From Shewanella sediminis HAW-EB3 (lineage in GTDB: Bacteria; Pseudomonadota; Gammaproteobacteria; Enterobacterales; Shewanellaceae): 64,000 nucleotides of DNA. Positions 26,972 to 36,381 of this stretch are shown in pieces. The notes under the pieces are model-generated. The model worked only from the letters and a program-made list of their open reading frames with translations. It made no database searches and was not told where the DNA came from. Location: assembly GCF_000018025.1 (NCBI RefSeq), contig NC_009831.1:2666001-2730000 (forward strand), given 5' to 3'. The stretch's first letter is position 1; each line of letters opens with the position of its first letter. Position numbers and translations under genes: made by a program.

Positions 26972-27247
26972 TTAAAAGCGCTTAATACGTACTACTTTCA
27001 TTATTTCGATTTCAAACCCTGCAACTTTTTCTGTTTCGGCATAATAGGTCATGTTGACTCTGTTGCCCTTCAAACATCTGAATTTCTTTGGCCTTCTGAA
27101 TTTAAATGGGGCATCGCACCCTTCAATCATGACGGTATGTTGTACCCACTCCTCTACATCCCTCTGCGTATGAGAAACTATCTTCACACCTTCCGAGTGA
27201 ACCAGCTTGCCATGATTGGAAAGCATCTTATCTAATTTTGATTTCAT
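26972..27247 (-). CDS. Small basic conserved-type hypothetical protein
   Basis: 91 residues from the ATG at 27247, with GGGGGT upstream. The track start 54 bases earlier lacks a ribosome site. The peptide (MKSKLDKMLSNHGKLVH..., then FKFRRPKKFRCLKGN and EIEIMKVVRIKRF) is rich in Lys and Arg and looks like a compact alpha/beta fold. Possible nucleic-acid binding is only a guess from charge. The antisense frame at 26933-27235 is less plausible. I do not recognise the family. Confidence 0.6.
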   Translation of the reverse strand: MKSKLDKMLSNHGKLVHSEGVKIVSHTQRDVEEWVQHTVMIEGCDAPFKFRRPKKFRCLKGNRVNMTYYAETEKVAGFEIEIMKVVRIKRF

Positions 27248-27424
27248 CTGTACCCCCATAGACCAGTCGTTAAGGATAGCAAGGGTGGGTAAATTTAGCA
27301 CTATTTCAATCGAAATCTTGCACTGTTAAATGCTGTACTAAACTTAATGTGGCCTTACTTTTAATATTGATGAACAGCGAACTGCAACGATTGGTTTAAG
27401 AATTATTAATCATGAGGAATACCT

Positions 27425-28558
27425 ATGAGGTTAAAACTTAGCGCTTGGTGGCCTATCTTTATTGTGGCATTGCTCTTTTCCATGTCGTGTTATTCAGCGA
27501 ATCAAACAGAGGATGTTGAAGTTAAGCAACCACTAAGGGTGTTGACCTGGGAGGGATATGTTACAGCTGAAGATATCCGTGAAGTTAATTTAATACTCGC
27601 CAAACGAGGCTATAACTATGAAGTTGAACTGGTCACGCCTTTTGCACAGAGTGCCGATCAGATGTTCGATCTTATTCGAGCAAGAAAATGCGACATAACA
27701 TTTCTGACCCTCTATTTTATTAAGATGCAGAAAGAGCAGACGTCCAAATTGTTACAAGCCATCAATACTCAGTCACCCAGACTGTCCAATTTCCCGGATC
27801 TTCACGCGAAACTCACTCGACTGGACATTGGAATCAATGCCAACGGTGAGCCCTTGTACATTCCATGGGGTGGTGGAATTTACGGGTTTTATATTAATAC
27901 GGACAAAGTTAAGCGGTCAGATATCCCGACATCAGTATCCGATTTGTGGCTGGATGAATGGAAAAACACCTTCTCGTTAAATATCGCTCAGGAGTGGTAC
28001 AACCTTGGGTTGGCATTGATGAGCATGGGGCATTCACCATTTTATCTTTATGAATCCCTGAAATCACACGATCGACAGACTGTACTTAAGATGTCATCGC
28101 CAGACGGAGAGTTGCAGTACAAAATAGCCAAGCTTTACCTGGCTGCAAAAAGCTTCTGGTTAAACTCATCTGGTTTCAACGATGAACTGTTAATCGTCAG
28201 TAGCTGGGGACCGGAGGTACATTCTCAAAATGTTAAGGGAGATAATTGGCAATTGATTGACTTCAAAGAGGGTCATATGGCCTGGTTAGACACCATCAAT
28301 TTCGTAAAAGGTGTGAACGGTAAAAAATTGGAAGCCGCTGAAATCTTCGCAAATTATTTCATTGGGAAAGAGGTTCAAACCCGTATATCCAGTGAACTGT
28401 CGATGATCCCAGCCTCGAAGAAAGTTGCTGCCAACCCCATGCTGGGAGATGTGGATAACATAGTGAAAAAAATTTGGATCGTCCCCCCCTTTGATAATTC
28501 AAGTTACGATATCATGAAAAAAATGACCGACAGAGCCAAGGTCAGTACAGGGCACTAG
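27425..28558 (+). CDS. Orphan PotD-like periplasmic binding protein
   Basis: 377 residues. A signal peptide (about 1-24, ending YSA) is followed by LRVLTWEGYVTAEDI, the usual opening of polyamine-type binding proteins (PotD/PotF). PWGGGIYGFYINTDKV and VSSWGPEVHS are other family-like segments. No permease or ATPase gene is adjacent, so it may serve a distant transporter or act as a sensor. It converges with an FAD oxidoreductase of a family that oxidises polyamine derivatives, which supports an amine-related role. Confidence 0.8.
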   Translation: MRLKLSAWWPIFIVALLFSMSCYSANQTEDVEVKQPLRVLTWEGYVTAEDIREVNLILAKRGYNYEVELVTPFAQSADQMFDLIRARKCDITFLTLYFIKMQKEQTSKLLQAINTQSPRLSNFPDLHAKLTRLDIGINANGEPLYIPWGGGIYGFYINTDKVKRSDIPTSVSDLWLDEWKNTFSLNIAQEWYNLGLALMSMGHSPFYLYESLKSHDRQTVLKMSSPDGELQYKIAKLYLAAKSFWLNSSGFNDELLIVSSWGPEVHSQNVKGDNWQLIDFKEGHMAWLDTINFVKGVNGKKLEAAEIFANYFIGKEVQTRISSELSMIPASKKVAANPMLGDVDNIVKKIWIVPPFDNSSYDIMKKMTDRAKVSTGH

Positions 28559-28573
28559 TTCTTTATCAATAAA

Positions 28574-29917
28574 TTATAAATAGCGATCTTTCAACCAACC
28601 GTAGTGATAATAGCCCCATTGACCCAGTCGACGTAACCTTGGCATTGGGAAATGGGGTAAGGGGTTAGTATATAGGGGGAGAGATGGTATCTCCTCCCCC
28701 GCAATAGATTGAGCCAACCTGAAGCCTGCTTGTGCACTGAAAGAGACTCCTGCACCACAATAACCTAAACTGTACCCGGTCCCTCCCCGCGCATAAACAT
28801 GGGGCATATCGTCCATTGCCGCAGCTATCCAGCCTGTCCAGTTATGAGATATAGATTTATTTGCTAGTGATGGAAAACACTGACCCAAAGCATAACGTAA
28901 TCGCTGGGCGTATACTGGATTCATGGCATCTTTGCCATAGATAGCCCCTCGCCCTCCCAATAACAATCGATTATCAGGGAGCAGACGGTAATAATATTTG
29001 AGTATGCGAGTGTCCATTGTTACCTGTCGGGTATGAAGGCCAGCAAGCTGTAGCTCTTCATGACTGAGTGGCTCGGTGACAATAATATTACTCAGTATAG
29101 GCAGGAATTTTTCATCCAGTTTAGGACTAAACACCTTCGGCGTGTATGCATTACCCGCGCTAATGACTTTGTTTGCCAGTATTTCACCATGCTCCGTGAT
29201 TAACCTATGCTTACCCTTTTCCTCGAACCAGTGTTTAACACAGGTGTTCTCGAATATATTGACCTTTTGCTTCTCCACCATCCGCTTATAGCCGAGCACC
29301 AGCTTAAGCGGGTTAAGTCCAAAGCCATCATTTAACCTCATTGCGCCATAGGCTTGATGGTGTGCCATAAATTCACTGGTTAATCTGCTTTGCGATATAA
29401 ACTCGGCCTCGCCTCCCAAATGCTCGGTAATAAAACTCGAAGCGCTTTGAAGTGACTTTAGGGCATGACTATTGTGCGCAATTTTGAGATAGCCTTTCTC
29501 CTGAGGGTCGCAATCGATCTGGTGAGTATTTATGAGCTCACCGACTCTATCTACCGCCTGGCTAAATTCGTGGTAGATCCCCTTTGCCGTGGCGAGGTCC
29601 CACCGCTTTGCCATCTGTGCATATCCCAGCCGACCGGAGCCTTTCAATACAAACCCCGCATTGCGACCGCTGGCACCAAAACCTACCGTGTTTGCTTCTA
29701 AGACACAGCAATCAATATTAAATCGCGTTGCAAGGTAATAAGCCGTAATAAGTCCGGTATATCCGGCTCCGATGATGGCAACATCAGTTTGGAGACGTCC
29801 CGATAGATGTGAATTAGATATCGGTTTGTTGACTGTACTGGCCCAATAGGAATCGGGCCAATTAAGGTTGGCCGGAGACGTGTCAACCAGAGGATCATAG
29901 CTAGTATTGGTGGTCAT
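28574..29917 (-). CDS. FAD-dependent amine oxidoreductase (DAO family, PuuB-like)
   Basis: 447 residues. N-terminal region typical of this family (NWPDSYWAST), then the dinucleotide motif IIGAGYTGL near residue 49 and GFGASGRNAGF, which contacts FAD. GYCGAGVSFSAQAGFRLA closes the FAD fold. Relatives include gamma-glutamylputrescine oxidase and D-amino-acid-type oxidases. It follows a GNAT gene with a 15-base gap, so the two form an operon. Substrate is probably an amine or N-substituted amino acid but cannot be fixed. Confidence 0.86.
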   Translation of the reverse strand: MTTNTSYDPLVDTSPANLNWPDSYWASTVNKPISNSHLSGRLQTDVAIIGAGYTGLITAYYLATRFNIDCCVLEANTVGFGASGRNAGFVLKGSGRLGYAQMAKRWDLATAKGIYHEFSQAVDRVGELINTHQIDCDPQEKGYLKIAHNSHALKSLQSASSFITEHLGGEAEFISQSRLTSEFMAHHQAYGAMRLNDGFGLNPLKLVLGYKRMVEKQKVNIFENTCVKHWFEEKGKHRLITEHGEILANKVISAGNAYTPKVFSPKLDEKFLPILSNIIVTEPLSHEELQLAGLHTRQVTMDTRILKYYYRLLPDNRLLLGGRGAIYGKDAMNPVYAQRLRYALGQCFPSLANKSISHNWTGWIAAAMDDMPHVYARGGTGYSLGYCGAGVSFSAQAGFRLAQSIAGEEIPSLPLYTNPLPHFPMPRLRRLGQWGYYHYGWLKDRYL

Positions 29918-29932
29918 GGTTAACTCAATTAC

Positions 29933-30484
29933 TTACAAAACAAGCAGCATTTCACTGGCCGTGCAATGACAATCGGCACCACACAACACGCAGACGTAAT
30001 CAGGATGTTCCAAAGTGTCATTCCACCTATTCGGATGCTCTTTAATTAATACACCGCCGGCCTTACTAAAATAACGTATGGCTGAATTATTTGGACTCTG
30101 TTTCCATAAATGACTAACTCCAGCCTTAGCACCCTGTAGTTTAGCGGCCGCTATAGAGGCATTAAGCAGTTGTCCACCTATCCCCTTTCCTCGTGAGCCT
30201 TCTGCCACTGTGTTGCATTTAAAATAACAGACTTCATTGGGTTTAATCCCCCAGGCATCTGGTGTACACCAACGGTCGGGCAGCCAATGACCTGGGGCAT
30301 AGGTCAGTCTAAATCCTAAGAGTTCCCCATCTTGATACGCAACAAAATTGGCATTGATACCGGACTTTATTCCTTTCTTATAAAGTAATTCGATGGAGTG
30401 ACGATCTAAATATCCTGCGCCATGAACCAGATTGCCAAGCTGGATGACATCACTGAAATGCTGCGGACTTAAGCTTTGTATCAT
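29933..30484 (-). CDS. GNAT family N-acetyltransferase
   Basis: 183 residues. The acetyl-CoA motif is RGKGIGGQLLNASIAAAK, preceded by a beta strand FKCNTVAEGS, and followed by SAIRYFSKAGG, all typical of GNAT. The C-terminus has four cysteines (VCVLCGADCHC), unusual for the family and possibly a metal site. First gene of the operon with the FAD oxidoreductase; AGAGAAC lies before the ATG. It may acetylate an amine handled by its neighbour (inference). Confidence 0.82.
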   Translation of the reverse strand: MIQSLSPQHFSDVIQLGNLVHGAGYLDRHSIELLYKKGIKSGINANFVAYQDGELLGFRLTYAPGHWLPDRWCTPDAWGIKPNEVCYFKCNTVAEGSRGKGIGGQLLNASIAAAKLQGAKAGVSHLWKQSPNNSAIRYFSKAGGVLIKEHPNRWNDTLEHPDYVCVLCGADCHCTASEMLLVL

Positions 30485-30690
30485 CTGAAGTTCTCTTTTT
30501 TTGTTTTAAATTAAACAAAATCGCACGACTTGTATATAGCGGCAAAAGTTGAGTTTATGGTTAGCCATAAACTAACAAGACGAATTTTGTGGCCAGTATT
30601 GAAGCGAAGTTTATCCCTTAGAAGCTTTATCATTCATAGCATTACCTGTAAGTTATGCATGAAAAAAACAAAAAGATGGGGAAGCATTAC

Positions 30691-32388
30691 ATGAAACCAA
30701 GTTTACTATCATTAGCCTTGATAGCCGCCTTAGCTGGTTGCTCTCAAACAGATGACAATAGTCTCAACCATGCTCAAACTGGCAATCAGGCCACCTCTCA
30801 AGACTCTCAAGCTGTTACAAATAACGTGTATCAGGAGATGTTAGACAGGTTCGTGACTATTGATATGAAAGCCGACCTCACGGCGCTCAGTGACATCGAC
30901 AAGCAAGTATTGAAAAAGTTAATACAAGTTGCCGACATTCTCGATGAGGTGTACCTGCGTCAGACTTATGATGACAATGCCTCGATACGCGCTCAGATCC
31001 TCGAATCATCTCTTGCGGACAAAGAGTTGATACTTTCTCTATATGACCTTCATTATGGTCCTTGGGATACCTTAGAGGGTGATAAAAACTTCTTTGGTGA
31101 TATCAAGAGGCCCGATGGCGCCGGTGTATACCCAACCGACATGAGTAAAGAGGAGTTTAATGAATGGATTAAGCTCCATCCGGAAGATGAGGCGAAGTTC
31201 AAGAGTGGCTATACCGTAATACGACGTCAAGGCGATAAACTCATTGCTATCCCCTATAGCCAATTTTACGCTAAAGAGATGAAAGCATCGGCGGCCTTGA
31301 TGCGCGAAGCCGCCGCACTGACTTTAGATCAGAGTCTTAAAACCTTCCTGACCAAACGTGCTGATGCATTTCTGAATGACGAATACCGGGACTCCGAGAT
31401 GGCGTGGATGGATCTCGATGGCAGTCTCGAAGTTGCCATTGGCCCATATGAAACCTATACCGACAAATTATTCGGGTATAAGACCTTTTATGAAGCTTTC
31501 ATTACCGTCAGAAATCCAGAAGACAGCGCTAAGCTCGATGTCTATAAAAAGTACCTTAAAGAGATGGAGCTGAACTTACCTATCCCGGATCAGCACAAAA
31601 ACCTGCAGCGTGGGTCTGAATCACCTATCTCTGTGGTCGACCAAGTCGCCGGTGGTGGGGACAATAAACCTGCAGTTCAAACGACCGCCTTTAATTTACC
31701 GAACGATGAATACGTTCGTGAGGTCAAAGGCAGCAAAAAAGTCATGTTAAAAAATGTACTCAACGCTAAGTACAATGCCGTGATGAAACCCATCTCTGAG
31801 CTTATTATTGCCGATGAACAGCAATCCTTGCTTATGGAGAAGTATTTCTTTAACGAGACACTCTTCCATGAACTGTCCCATGGCTTAGGTCCCGGTTCCA
31901 TAATTAAGGATGGTAAAAACACCACTGTAGCCGAGCAACTTCAGGAGACCTACTCTAAGATAGAGGAGGGGAAAGCCGATGTGATGGGCGCTTACAATAT
32001 GTTGTTTTTGATGGATAAAGGTGAGCTTCCTAAAGCTGAGCGCGATAGCATGTTAGTCACCTATTTTGCCGGTTTATTCCGCTCGATGCGCTTCGGCGTT
32101 CATGAGGCTCATGGAGCAGGCGCAGCTTTTCAATATAATTACTTTAAAGAGAAGCAAGCCTTCAGTTTTGACCCTGTCTCTGAACGTTACACGGTCAACT
32201 TAGACGCTATGGCTCAATCAATATCGGATCTTGTACATGATGTCTGTATGATCCAAGCGCTTGGGGATTACCAGAAATCTAAGTCATTCCTGGAAAGATA
32301 TGCCGTCATGTCTGCAGAAGTGGCTCAATTGAACATAAAAATGGAATCAATTCCGACAGATATTCGGCCAAATTATCCAACAATTTAA
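30691..32388 (+). CDS. Lipoprotein M49-like zinc peptidase with HELSH motif
   Basis: 565 residues from the ATG at 30691, favoured by GGGGAAG six bases upstream over the ATG at 30655. The signal peptide ends in LAGC (C17 lipidated). The zinc site reads HELSH (393-397) with a downstream EEGKAD (425-430). This pairing is that of the dipeptidyl-peptidase III (M49) family, except that M49 classically has the six-residue HELLGH. It is likely a membrane-anchored periplasmic peptidase or hydrolase. Monocistronic with a terminator. Confidence 0.8.
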   Translation: MKPSLLSLALIAALAGCSQTDDNSLNHAQTGNQATSQDSQAVTNNVYQEMLDRFVTIDMKADLTALSDIDKQVLKKLIQVADILDEVYLRQTYDDNASIRAQILESSLADKELILSLYDLHYGPWDTLEGDKNFFGDIKRPDGAGVYPTDMSKEEFNEWIKLHPEDEAKFKSGYTVIRRQGDKLIAIPYSQFYAKEMKASAALMREAAALTLDQSLKTFLTKRADAFLNDEYRDSEMAWMDLDGSLEVAIGPYETYTDKLFGYKTFYEAFITVRNPEDSAKLDVYKKYLKEMELNLPIPDQHKNLQRGSESPISVVDQVAGGGDNKPAVQTTAFNLPNDEYVREVKGSKKVMLKNVLNAKYNAVMKPISELIIADEQQSLLMEKYFFNETLFHELSHGLGPGSIIKDGKNTTVAEQLQETYSKIEEGKADVMGAYNMLFLMDKGELPKAERDSMLVTYFAGLFRSMRFGVHEAHGAGAAFQYNYFKEKQAFSFDPVSERYTVNLDAMAQSISDLVHDVCMIQALGDYQKSKSFLERYAVMSAEVAQLNIKMESIPTDIRPNYPTI

Positions 32389-32453
32389 ACTTAATCCTGA
32401 ACTTATAGAAAACACTCATCCTTAGCCGTATTTTTAGTGAGTAACACCTTCGG

Positions 32454-32485
32454 GCCCATTAATCTGATTGGATTGATGGGCTTTT
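32454..32485 (+). terminator. Terminator after the M49-like gene
   Basis: GCCCATTAATC (32454-32464) pairs with GATTGATGGGC (32471-32481) with minor mismatches, followed by TTTT. Confidence 0.8.
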
Positions 32486-32599
32486 ATTTAATAATTAACG
32501 ACCTTAGTGACAGGCTTATTGGTTGGAAAATCGATGGAGCGATTGTTACAAAAAGGTTATCATCTGATCTGTATGGAGAATATTGCGGAAAAGATATAA

Positions 32600-33658
32600 A
32601 TGGAACAGATACCACAAGAAGAGCCTGGTGTACGATTTAAAAAGTCAGTTAACAGACCAAGGAAACTTGTAGTCGTCATCTATGAGCTTATTGTAAAATT
32701 TATCAGTTCAACAAGTGGTGTGCTAGGTCGACTGACTCTTGCTCAGAAGCTTTATCTTCTATCCCTCATTCTTCTTGTCCTTCCAGATAATTTGGGTTTA
32801 GTTGCAATAATTACTGTTATCGCATTAACACTGGAATTTTGGCCTCTTTTTGTTCGTGTCTGGCACTCTTTATCTGGAAAAGCTGTTTTACTGCTTTTTT
32901 ACGCTATCATTGCAAACTTTGCCATTGCAGGCGCTGCATCAGTGGTGAATGAGGTGGTAGGTGTAGCAACAACTCACTTCTCATATACCCACAACTTTGC
33001 CATATTGCTTTACTTGCCAGCATGGGTAATAGCCATGACAGCGTTGGCCATCCTAATGTTGCAAGTTGCCGTGCCTTTTTATCTTATAGGGCTGCTGCTC
33101 TTAAAACCTTTCGGTGTAAAAGGGTTAAAGCTTATTAACCACAGCCACTTCAGGTTTACGACTATGTTCATACGCCTGATATTGGCTTCGGTTGTGCTCT
33201 ACCACCTTATTTTAATCGCCAGCTTAAATAATGAGTTATCAGACGACTTAAATGATCCTGACGGGATAGTGTTAAACAAGCTTTCTGAAAGTGATAAGCA
33301 AGAACTAGCTACAGAGCTCGATCGTGCGAATAAAGATCTTGAAGCTCAGGAAGCAACTAGTGATAAACCGACTATAGGCTTATCTTTCGGGTCAGATGAA
33401 ATCAACAAAGAGAAGGAAGAGCTGTATAGAGATGTTCGTTCTGATTATGAAAAATTGGTCAGAACCTTGATTGCACGTTTTGCTTATCAACTGGAATCAG
33501 ACAGTCGTTCACGATGCGAGATATCACCAGGTAGTAATGTCGTTGAACTTAATGATTATGAAATAGTAGAAATAAGGAAAGATAACACTGCAGACTATGG
33601 ATTTACGTTCGAAGTTAAGAAGTGTATATCTCCCGCCTTCCCGGCGGTGAGTGGCTAA
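32600..33658 (+). CDS. Multi-pass membrane protein of unknown function
   Basis: 352 residues with about five or six hydrophobic segments between 45 and 215 (for example LYLLSLILLVLPDNLGLVAI and WVIAMTALAILMLQVAVPFY). A charged, probably cytoplasmic C-terminal half follows, rich in Glu, Asp and Lys (LSESDKQELATELDRANKDLEAQ), with coiled-coil character. Two cysteines near the end (SRCEIS and KKCIS). I do not recognise the family. Codon use is AT-rich, like an accessory gene. CGGAAAAG lies before the ATG. Confidence 0.72.
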   Translation: MEQIPQEEPGVRFKKSVNRPRKLVVVIYELIVKFISSTSGVLGRLTLAQKLYLLSLILLVLPDNLGLVAIITVIALTLEFWPLFVRVWHSLSGKAVLLLFYAIIANFAIAGAASVVNEVVGVATTHFSYTHNFAILLYLPAWVIAMTALAILMLQVAVPFYLIGLLLLKPFGVKGLKLINHSHFRFTTMFIRLILASVVLYHLILIASLNNELSDDLNDPDGIVLNKLSESDKQELATELDRANKDLEAQEATSDKPTIGLSFGSDEINKEKEELYRDVRSDYEKLVRTLIARFAYQLESDSRSRCEISPGSNVVELNDYEIVEIRKDNTADYGFTFEVKKCISPAFPAVSG

Positions 33659-33688
33659 TTACTGCTCCTAGTGTAGTGACTTAAGCTT

Positions 33689-33719
33689 AGATACCAGGCG
33701 AACGATATGCCTGGTATCT
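33689..33719. terminator. Bidirectional hairpin terminator
   Basis: AGATACCAGGC (33689-33699), nine-base loop, GCCTGGTATCT (33709-33719). It lies between the convergent membrane-protein and SDR genes. Confidence 0.8.
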
Positions 33720-33728
33720 TGTTCTTAA

Positions 33729-34424
33729 TTACCAAGCTATCTCATTACCGTTAAAGTCATAAAAACCACCATTGTGTTCTGTCGAGAAACCATCAAGGAG
33801 TCGCTTTATTCCTGTTACAGATTCACCTGTTGTGATCAACGCGTTGGGTCCACCCATGGCAGTTTGAACCCATCCAGGGTGGATAGCGACCACGCTTGTC
33901 CCCTCGGGTTGCAGGTCGATAGACAAACTCTTTACTACCGAATTTAGCGCAGCCTTCGACGAGCGATAAATGTATGAACCGCCACTCGAATTATCACCCA
34001 TACTGCCCATCTTCGATGAAATGGCAGCATAGATCCCGTGCTCGGCGAGCGCTAAATTTGCACAAAAGGCTTCGGCGATTTTCAGTGGTGCAATGGTATT
34101 AATCTCCATAACTTGTCGCCACTCTTCAACGTCAGTACCGCCAAAACCACTGCCCTTAGGGCCGTAATAGCCAGCATTGTTAATAAGCAGATCGATTGGC
34201 TCTCCGGCAAGGTTTTCGGCTAGTTCATCTACCCCTTCATAATCGGTGACATCGAGTTGAAAAATCGAGAGGCCTTCATTTGCCTCCAATAACGACTGTA
34301 GCTCTTTCGCTTCTTCAGGCTCTCTGCAACAGGCAGTCACAAGCCAGCCATCGGCGAGATAATGTTGAACCATAGTTAAACCAATGCCACGATTAGCACC
34401 TGTGATCAAAAGATGTTTTGCCAT
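33729..34424 (-). CDS. Short-chain dehydrogenase/reductase
   Basis: 231 residues. NAD(P) motif TGANRGIG at 8-15, NNAG in LINNAGYYG, catalytic Ser in AAISSKMGS and YRSSKAALN as the YxxxK pair. The form LITGANRGIGL with C-terminal NGGFYDFNGNEIAW is that of the short Shewanella/Pseudomonas SDRs (CsgA-like). Substrate unknown. It precedes a small gene on the same strand but with a gap of about 48 bases from that gene's stop. Confidence 0.88.
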   Translation of the reverse strand: MAKHLLITGANRGIGLTMVQHYLADGWLVTACCREPEEAKELQSLLEANEGLSIFQLDVTDYEGVDELAENLAGEPIDLLINNAGYYGPKGSGFGGTDVEEWRQVMEINTIAPLKIAEAFCANLALAEHGIYAAISSKMGSMGDNSSGGSYIYRSSKAALNSVVKSLSIDLQPEGTSVVAIHPGWVQTAMGGPNALITTGESVTGIKRLLDGFSTEHNGGFYDFNGNEIAW

Positions 34425-34472
34425 TCTGAGAGTCCTTATGAGGGATAGTCCTTACGTGTCTGGCTAGTAAGG

Positions 34473-34820
34473 TTATTCTTTATGTTTAGATAGAAATTCA
34501 TTGATTAGTAATGATACTTTGTCATGAAAATGTTCTTCAAATTCATCGAGTTCACTATTAAAGTGCGATAGGTATTTTGCGGCTTTATCACGGCTCAACT
34601 GTTTACTGTTGACGGAGTATTGCATCTCAGGAAGGGACTTATCGTAACGGGGTAAAGGTAACCATTTGATGAAGTTTGAATCTACTTTTTTTAATTCCTG
34701 ATTAGCAAACCGGCAAAAAGACTCGATGTGATCGACACCATCCGGCCCGAGGCACCCAGGTTCGATCCGACTTAAAACCGTGAGTTTTTTCTCTTGAGGT
34801 AAGGCACGTGATGTCGTCAT
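34473..34820 (-). CDS. Small hypothetical protein
   Basis: 115 residues from the ATG at 34820. An earlier start at 34877 would add an unlikely aromatic N-terminus. The sequence is hydrophilic (TVLSRIEPGCLGPDGVDHIE..., KWLPLPRYDKSLPEMQYSV) with two helices at the end. CLGPDGVDHIESFCRFAN recalls short conserved Shewanella proteins, but I cannot name a family. No signal peptide. It lies upstream of the SDR gene on the same strand and may be co-transcribed. Confidence 0.65.
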   Translation of the reverse strand: MTTSRALPQEKKLTVLSRIEPGCLGPDGVDHIESFCRFANQELKKVDSNFIKWLPLPRYDKSLPEMQYSVNSKQLSRDKAAKYLSHFNSELDEFEEHFHDKVSLLINEFLSKHKE

Positions 34821-35331
34821 AAAGTGAATATCGAAAGATAGGTATAGATAATTATAACTCCTTTTGTAAAAATCCATTCGAAAAGTCTTCGTAAGACACT
34901 ATATTTTGAAGCTTAACGTTTAACGCTCACTCAGTTAGGAACCTTTGACACTGCAAACGAATAAGCTTGCTCCATGAGTCAACGAAAATTCATATTACCA
35001 TAGTCTATTCATAACACCTTCAATTGATAGAATACCAGTTTAATTAAATATATTATCAATTCAGAGCCACTCAGACTTTTTAATGCAAGGCGCATTGATG
35101 AAAGAATGGTTACTCCCTTGTAAGTCAATGCAACGCAGAAGTTGGAAGTCTGAGAGTCTCCCAACGGGCGGGTTTCAAAGCCCTGCATGCTACGTTCGAT
35201 GCTTTTGATATAGAATAACTATTAGCTTCAATCATCCGCCTTGCCTTCAGCACTTTGAATTCCCGCTGAATGAACAGATATTTAATGAAATTGGTATATC
35301 ATTATCAAACGAAAGATTTGGATAAATAGCA
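34821..35331. other. Intergenic region with repeat-like element
   Basis: 511 bases without a gene. The centre (35069-35157) is an imperfect inverted-repeat element described separately. CAACGGGCGGGTTTCAAAG follows it. The flanks are AT-rich with nothing recognisable. Confidence 0.5.
35069..35157. repeat. MITE-like imperfect inverted repeat
   Basis: ACTCAGACTT...AATGCAAGGCGCATTG (35069-35097) is mirrored by CAATGCAACGC...AAGTCTGAGAGT (35126-35157). The whole forms a hairpin-like element of about 90 bases. It resembles dispersed non-coding elements of Shewanella genomes from memory, but no second copy is in this window. Confidence 0.45.
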
Positions 35332-36381
35332 TTGAACACAGAAGAATATATTAGCGAACGAATAGATTGTAATGCGGCACATAGATTAGAGTCTGTGCAG
35401 ACGCTATGGAGTGGTTATGGCGAGATTGTTCGCTATAAGCTCGAGGGCGAACATTGTCCGGGGACTATCATTGTCAAATCTGTCTCCCCTCCAACAGAGT
35501 CAGCCCACCCCAGAGGCTGGGATACGCGACATTCACACACAAGAAAATTGCTCTCCTATCGAGTCGAAGCAAACTGGTATCGCGACTGGGCGTTCCAGTG
35601 CCATGCTCCCTCCTTTGTACCTGAGTGTTTTGGTATATTAGAAGAGAATTGCAGCGCCCCCTTCAAAGCTGACAAAAAATCAGTACCACTATCTGAAAAG
35701 TGTTTAATTTTACTCAGCGACCTCGATGAATCGGGTTTTATGGTGAGAAAACAGTCCTTAACCACTGAGCAGAGCAAAGTATGTATCACCTGGCTAGCCC
35801 ATTTTCACGCTAGGTTCTTGCAAGATACACCGGATAAAAGTTGGCCTTCAGGCTTGTGGCCGATAGGAACCTATTGGCACCTGGGGACGCGCGCCGACGA
35901 ATATGAAGCGATGCCGGACTCACCATTGAAGAGAGCTGCAAAAGAGATTGACCAACAATTAAACGGTTGTCGATTTAAGACTCTGGTTCATGGAGATGCA
36001 AAAGTCGCTAATTTCTGTTTTAGTCAAAATTGTGATCGGGTTGCCGCCGTCGACTTCCAATACGTTGGGGGTGGGTGTGGTATGAAAGATCTGATCTACT
36101 TTATTGGAAGCTGCTTAACAGAAGAGCAATGCGATCAGGAGTTTGAAGAGCTAATTGAACATTATTTCTCACAATTGAGTGTTGCATTAAAGTTAAATCC
36201 TTCCAGTATCGATTTCGAAATGGTCGAGCGAGAATGGCGCCCTCTGTTTTTTGTCGCTTGGGCCGATTTTCAGCGCTTTATATTGGGCTGGTCTCCGGGA
36301 CATCCTAAGAATAATGGTTTCAGTCAGAAAATGACGAAAATAGCCCTAGAGGCTCTAGGTTCGTCTTCAGTCAAAAAATAG
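35332..36381 (+). CDS. CHK/APH-like small-molecule kinase
   Basis: 349 residues, starting at a TTG (35332). The phosphotransferase core is [15 protein letters not shown] (HGD-x4-N catalytic loop) and [12 protein letters not shown] (DFG-like metal site). [11 protein letters not shown] further supports the ecdysteroid/choline-kinase-like branch. It should phosphorylate a hydroxylated or amine-bearing small molecule with ATP in the cytoplasm. Substrate unknown. It stands alone, with long gaps on both sides. Confidence 0.8.
   Translation: MNTEEYISERIDCNAAHRLESVQTLWSGYGEIVRYKLEGEHCPGTIIVKSVSPPTESAHPRGWDTRHSHTRKLLSYRVEANWYRDWAFQCHAPSFVPECFGILEENCSAPFKADKKSVPLSEKCLILLSDLDESGFMVRKQSLTTEQSKVCITWLAHFHARFLQDTPDKSWPSGLWPIGTYWHLGTRADEYEAMPDSPLKRAAKEIDQQLNGCRFKTLVHGDAKVANFCFSQNCDRVAAVDFQYVGGGCGMKDLIYFIGSCLTEEQCDQEFEELIEHYFSQLSVALKLNPSSIDFEMVEREWRPLFFVAWADFQRFILGWSPGHPKNNGFSQKMTKIALEALGSSSVKK

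Noticed and set aside
26933..27235. 100-codon plus-strand frame
   Set aside because: It is antisense to the more plausible basic protein at 26972-27247, which has a ribosome site and a protein-like composition.
32437..32640. 67-codon open frame before the membrane-protein gene
   Set aside because: It covers the terminator of the M49-like gene and the start of the next gene; no ribosome site and no domain.
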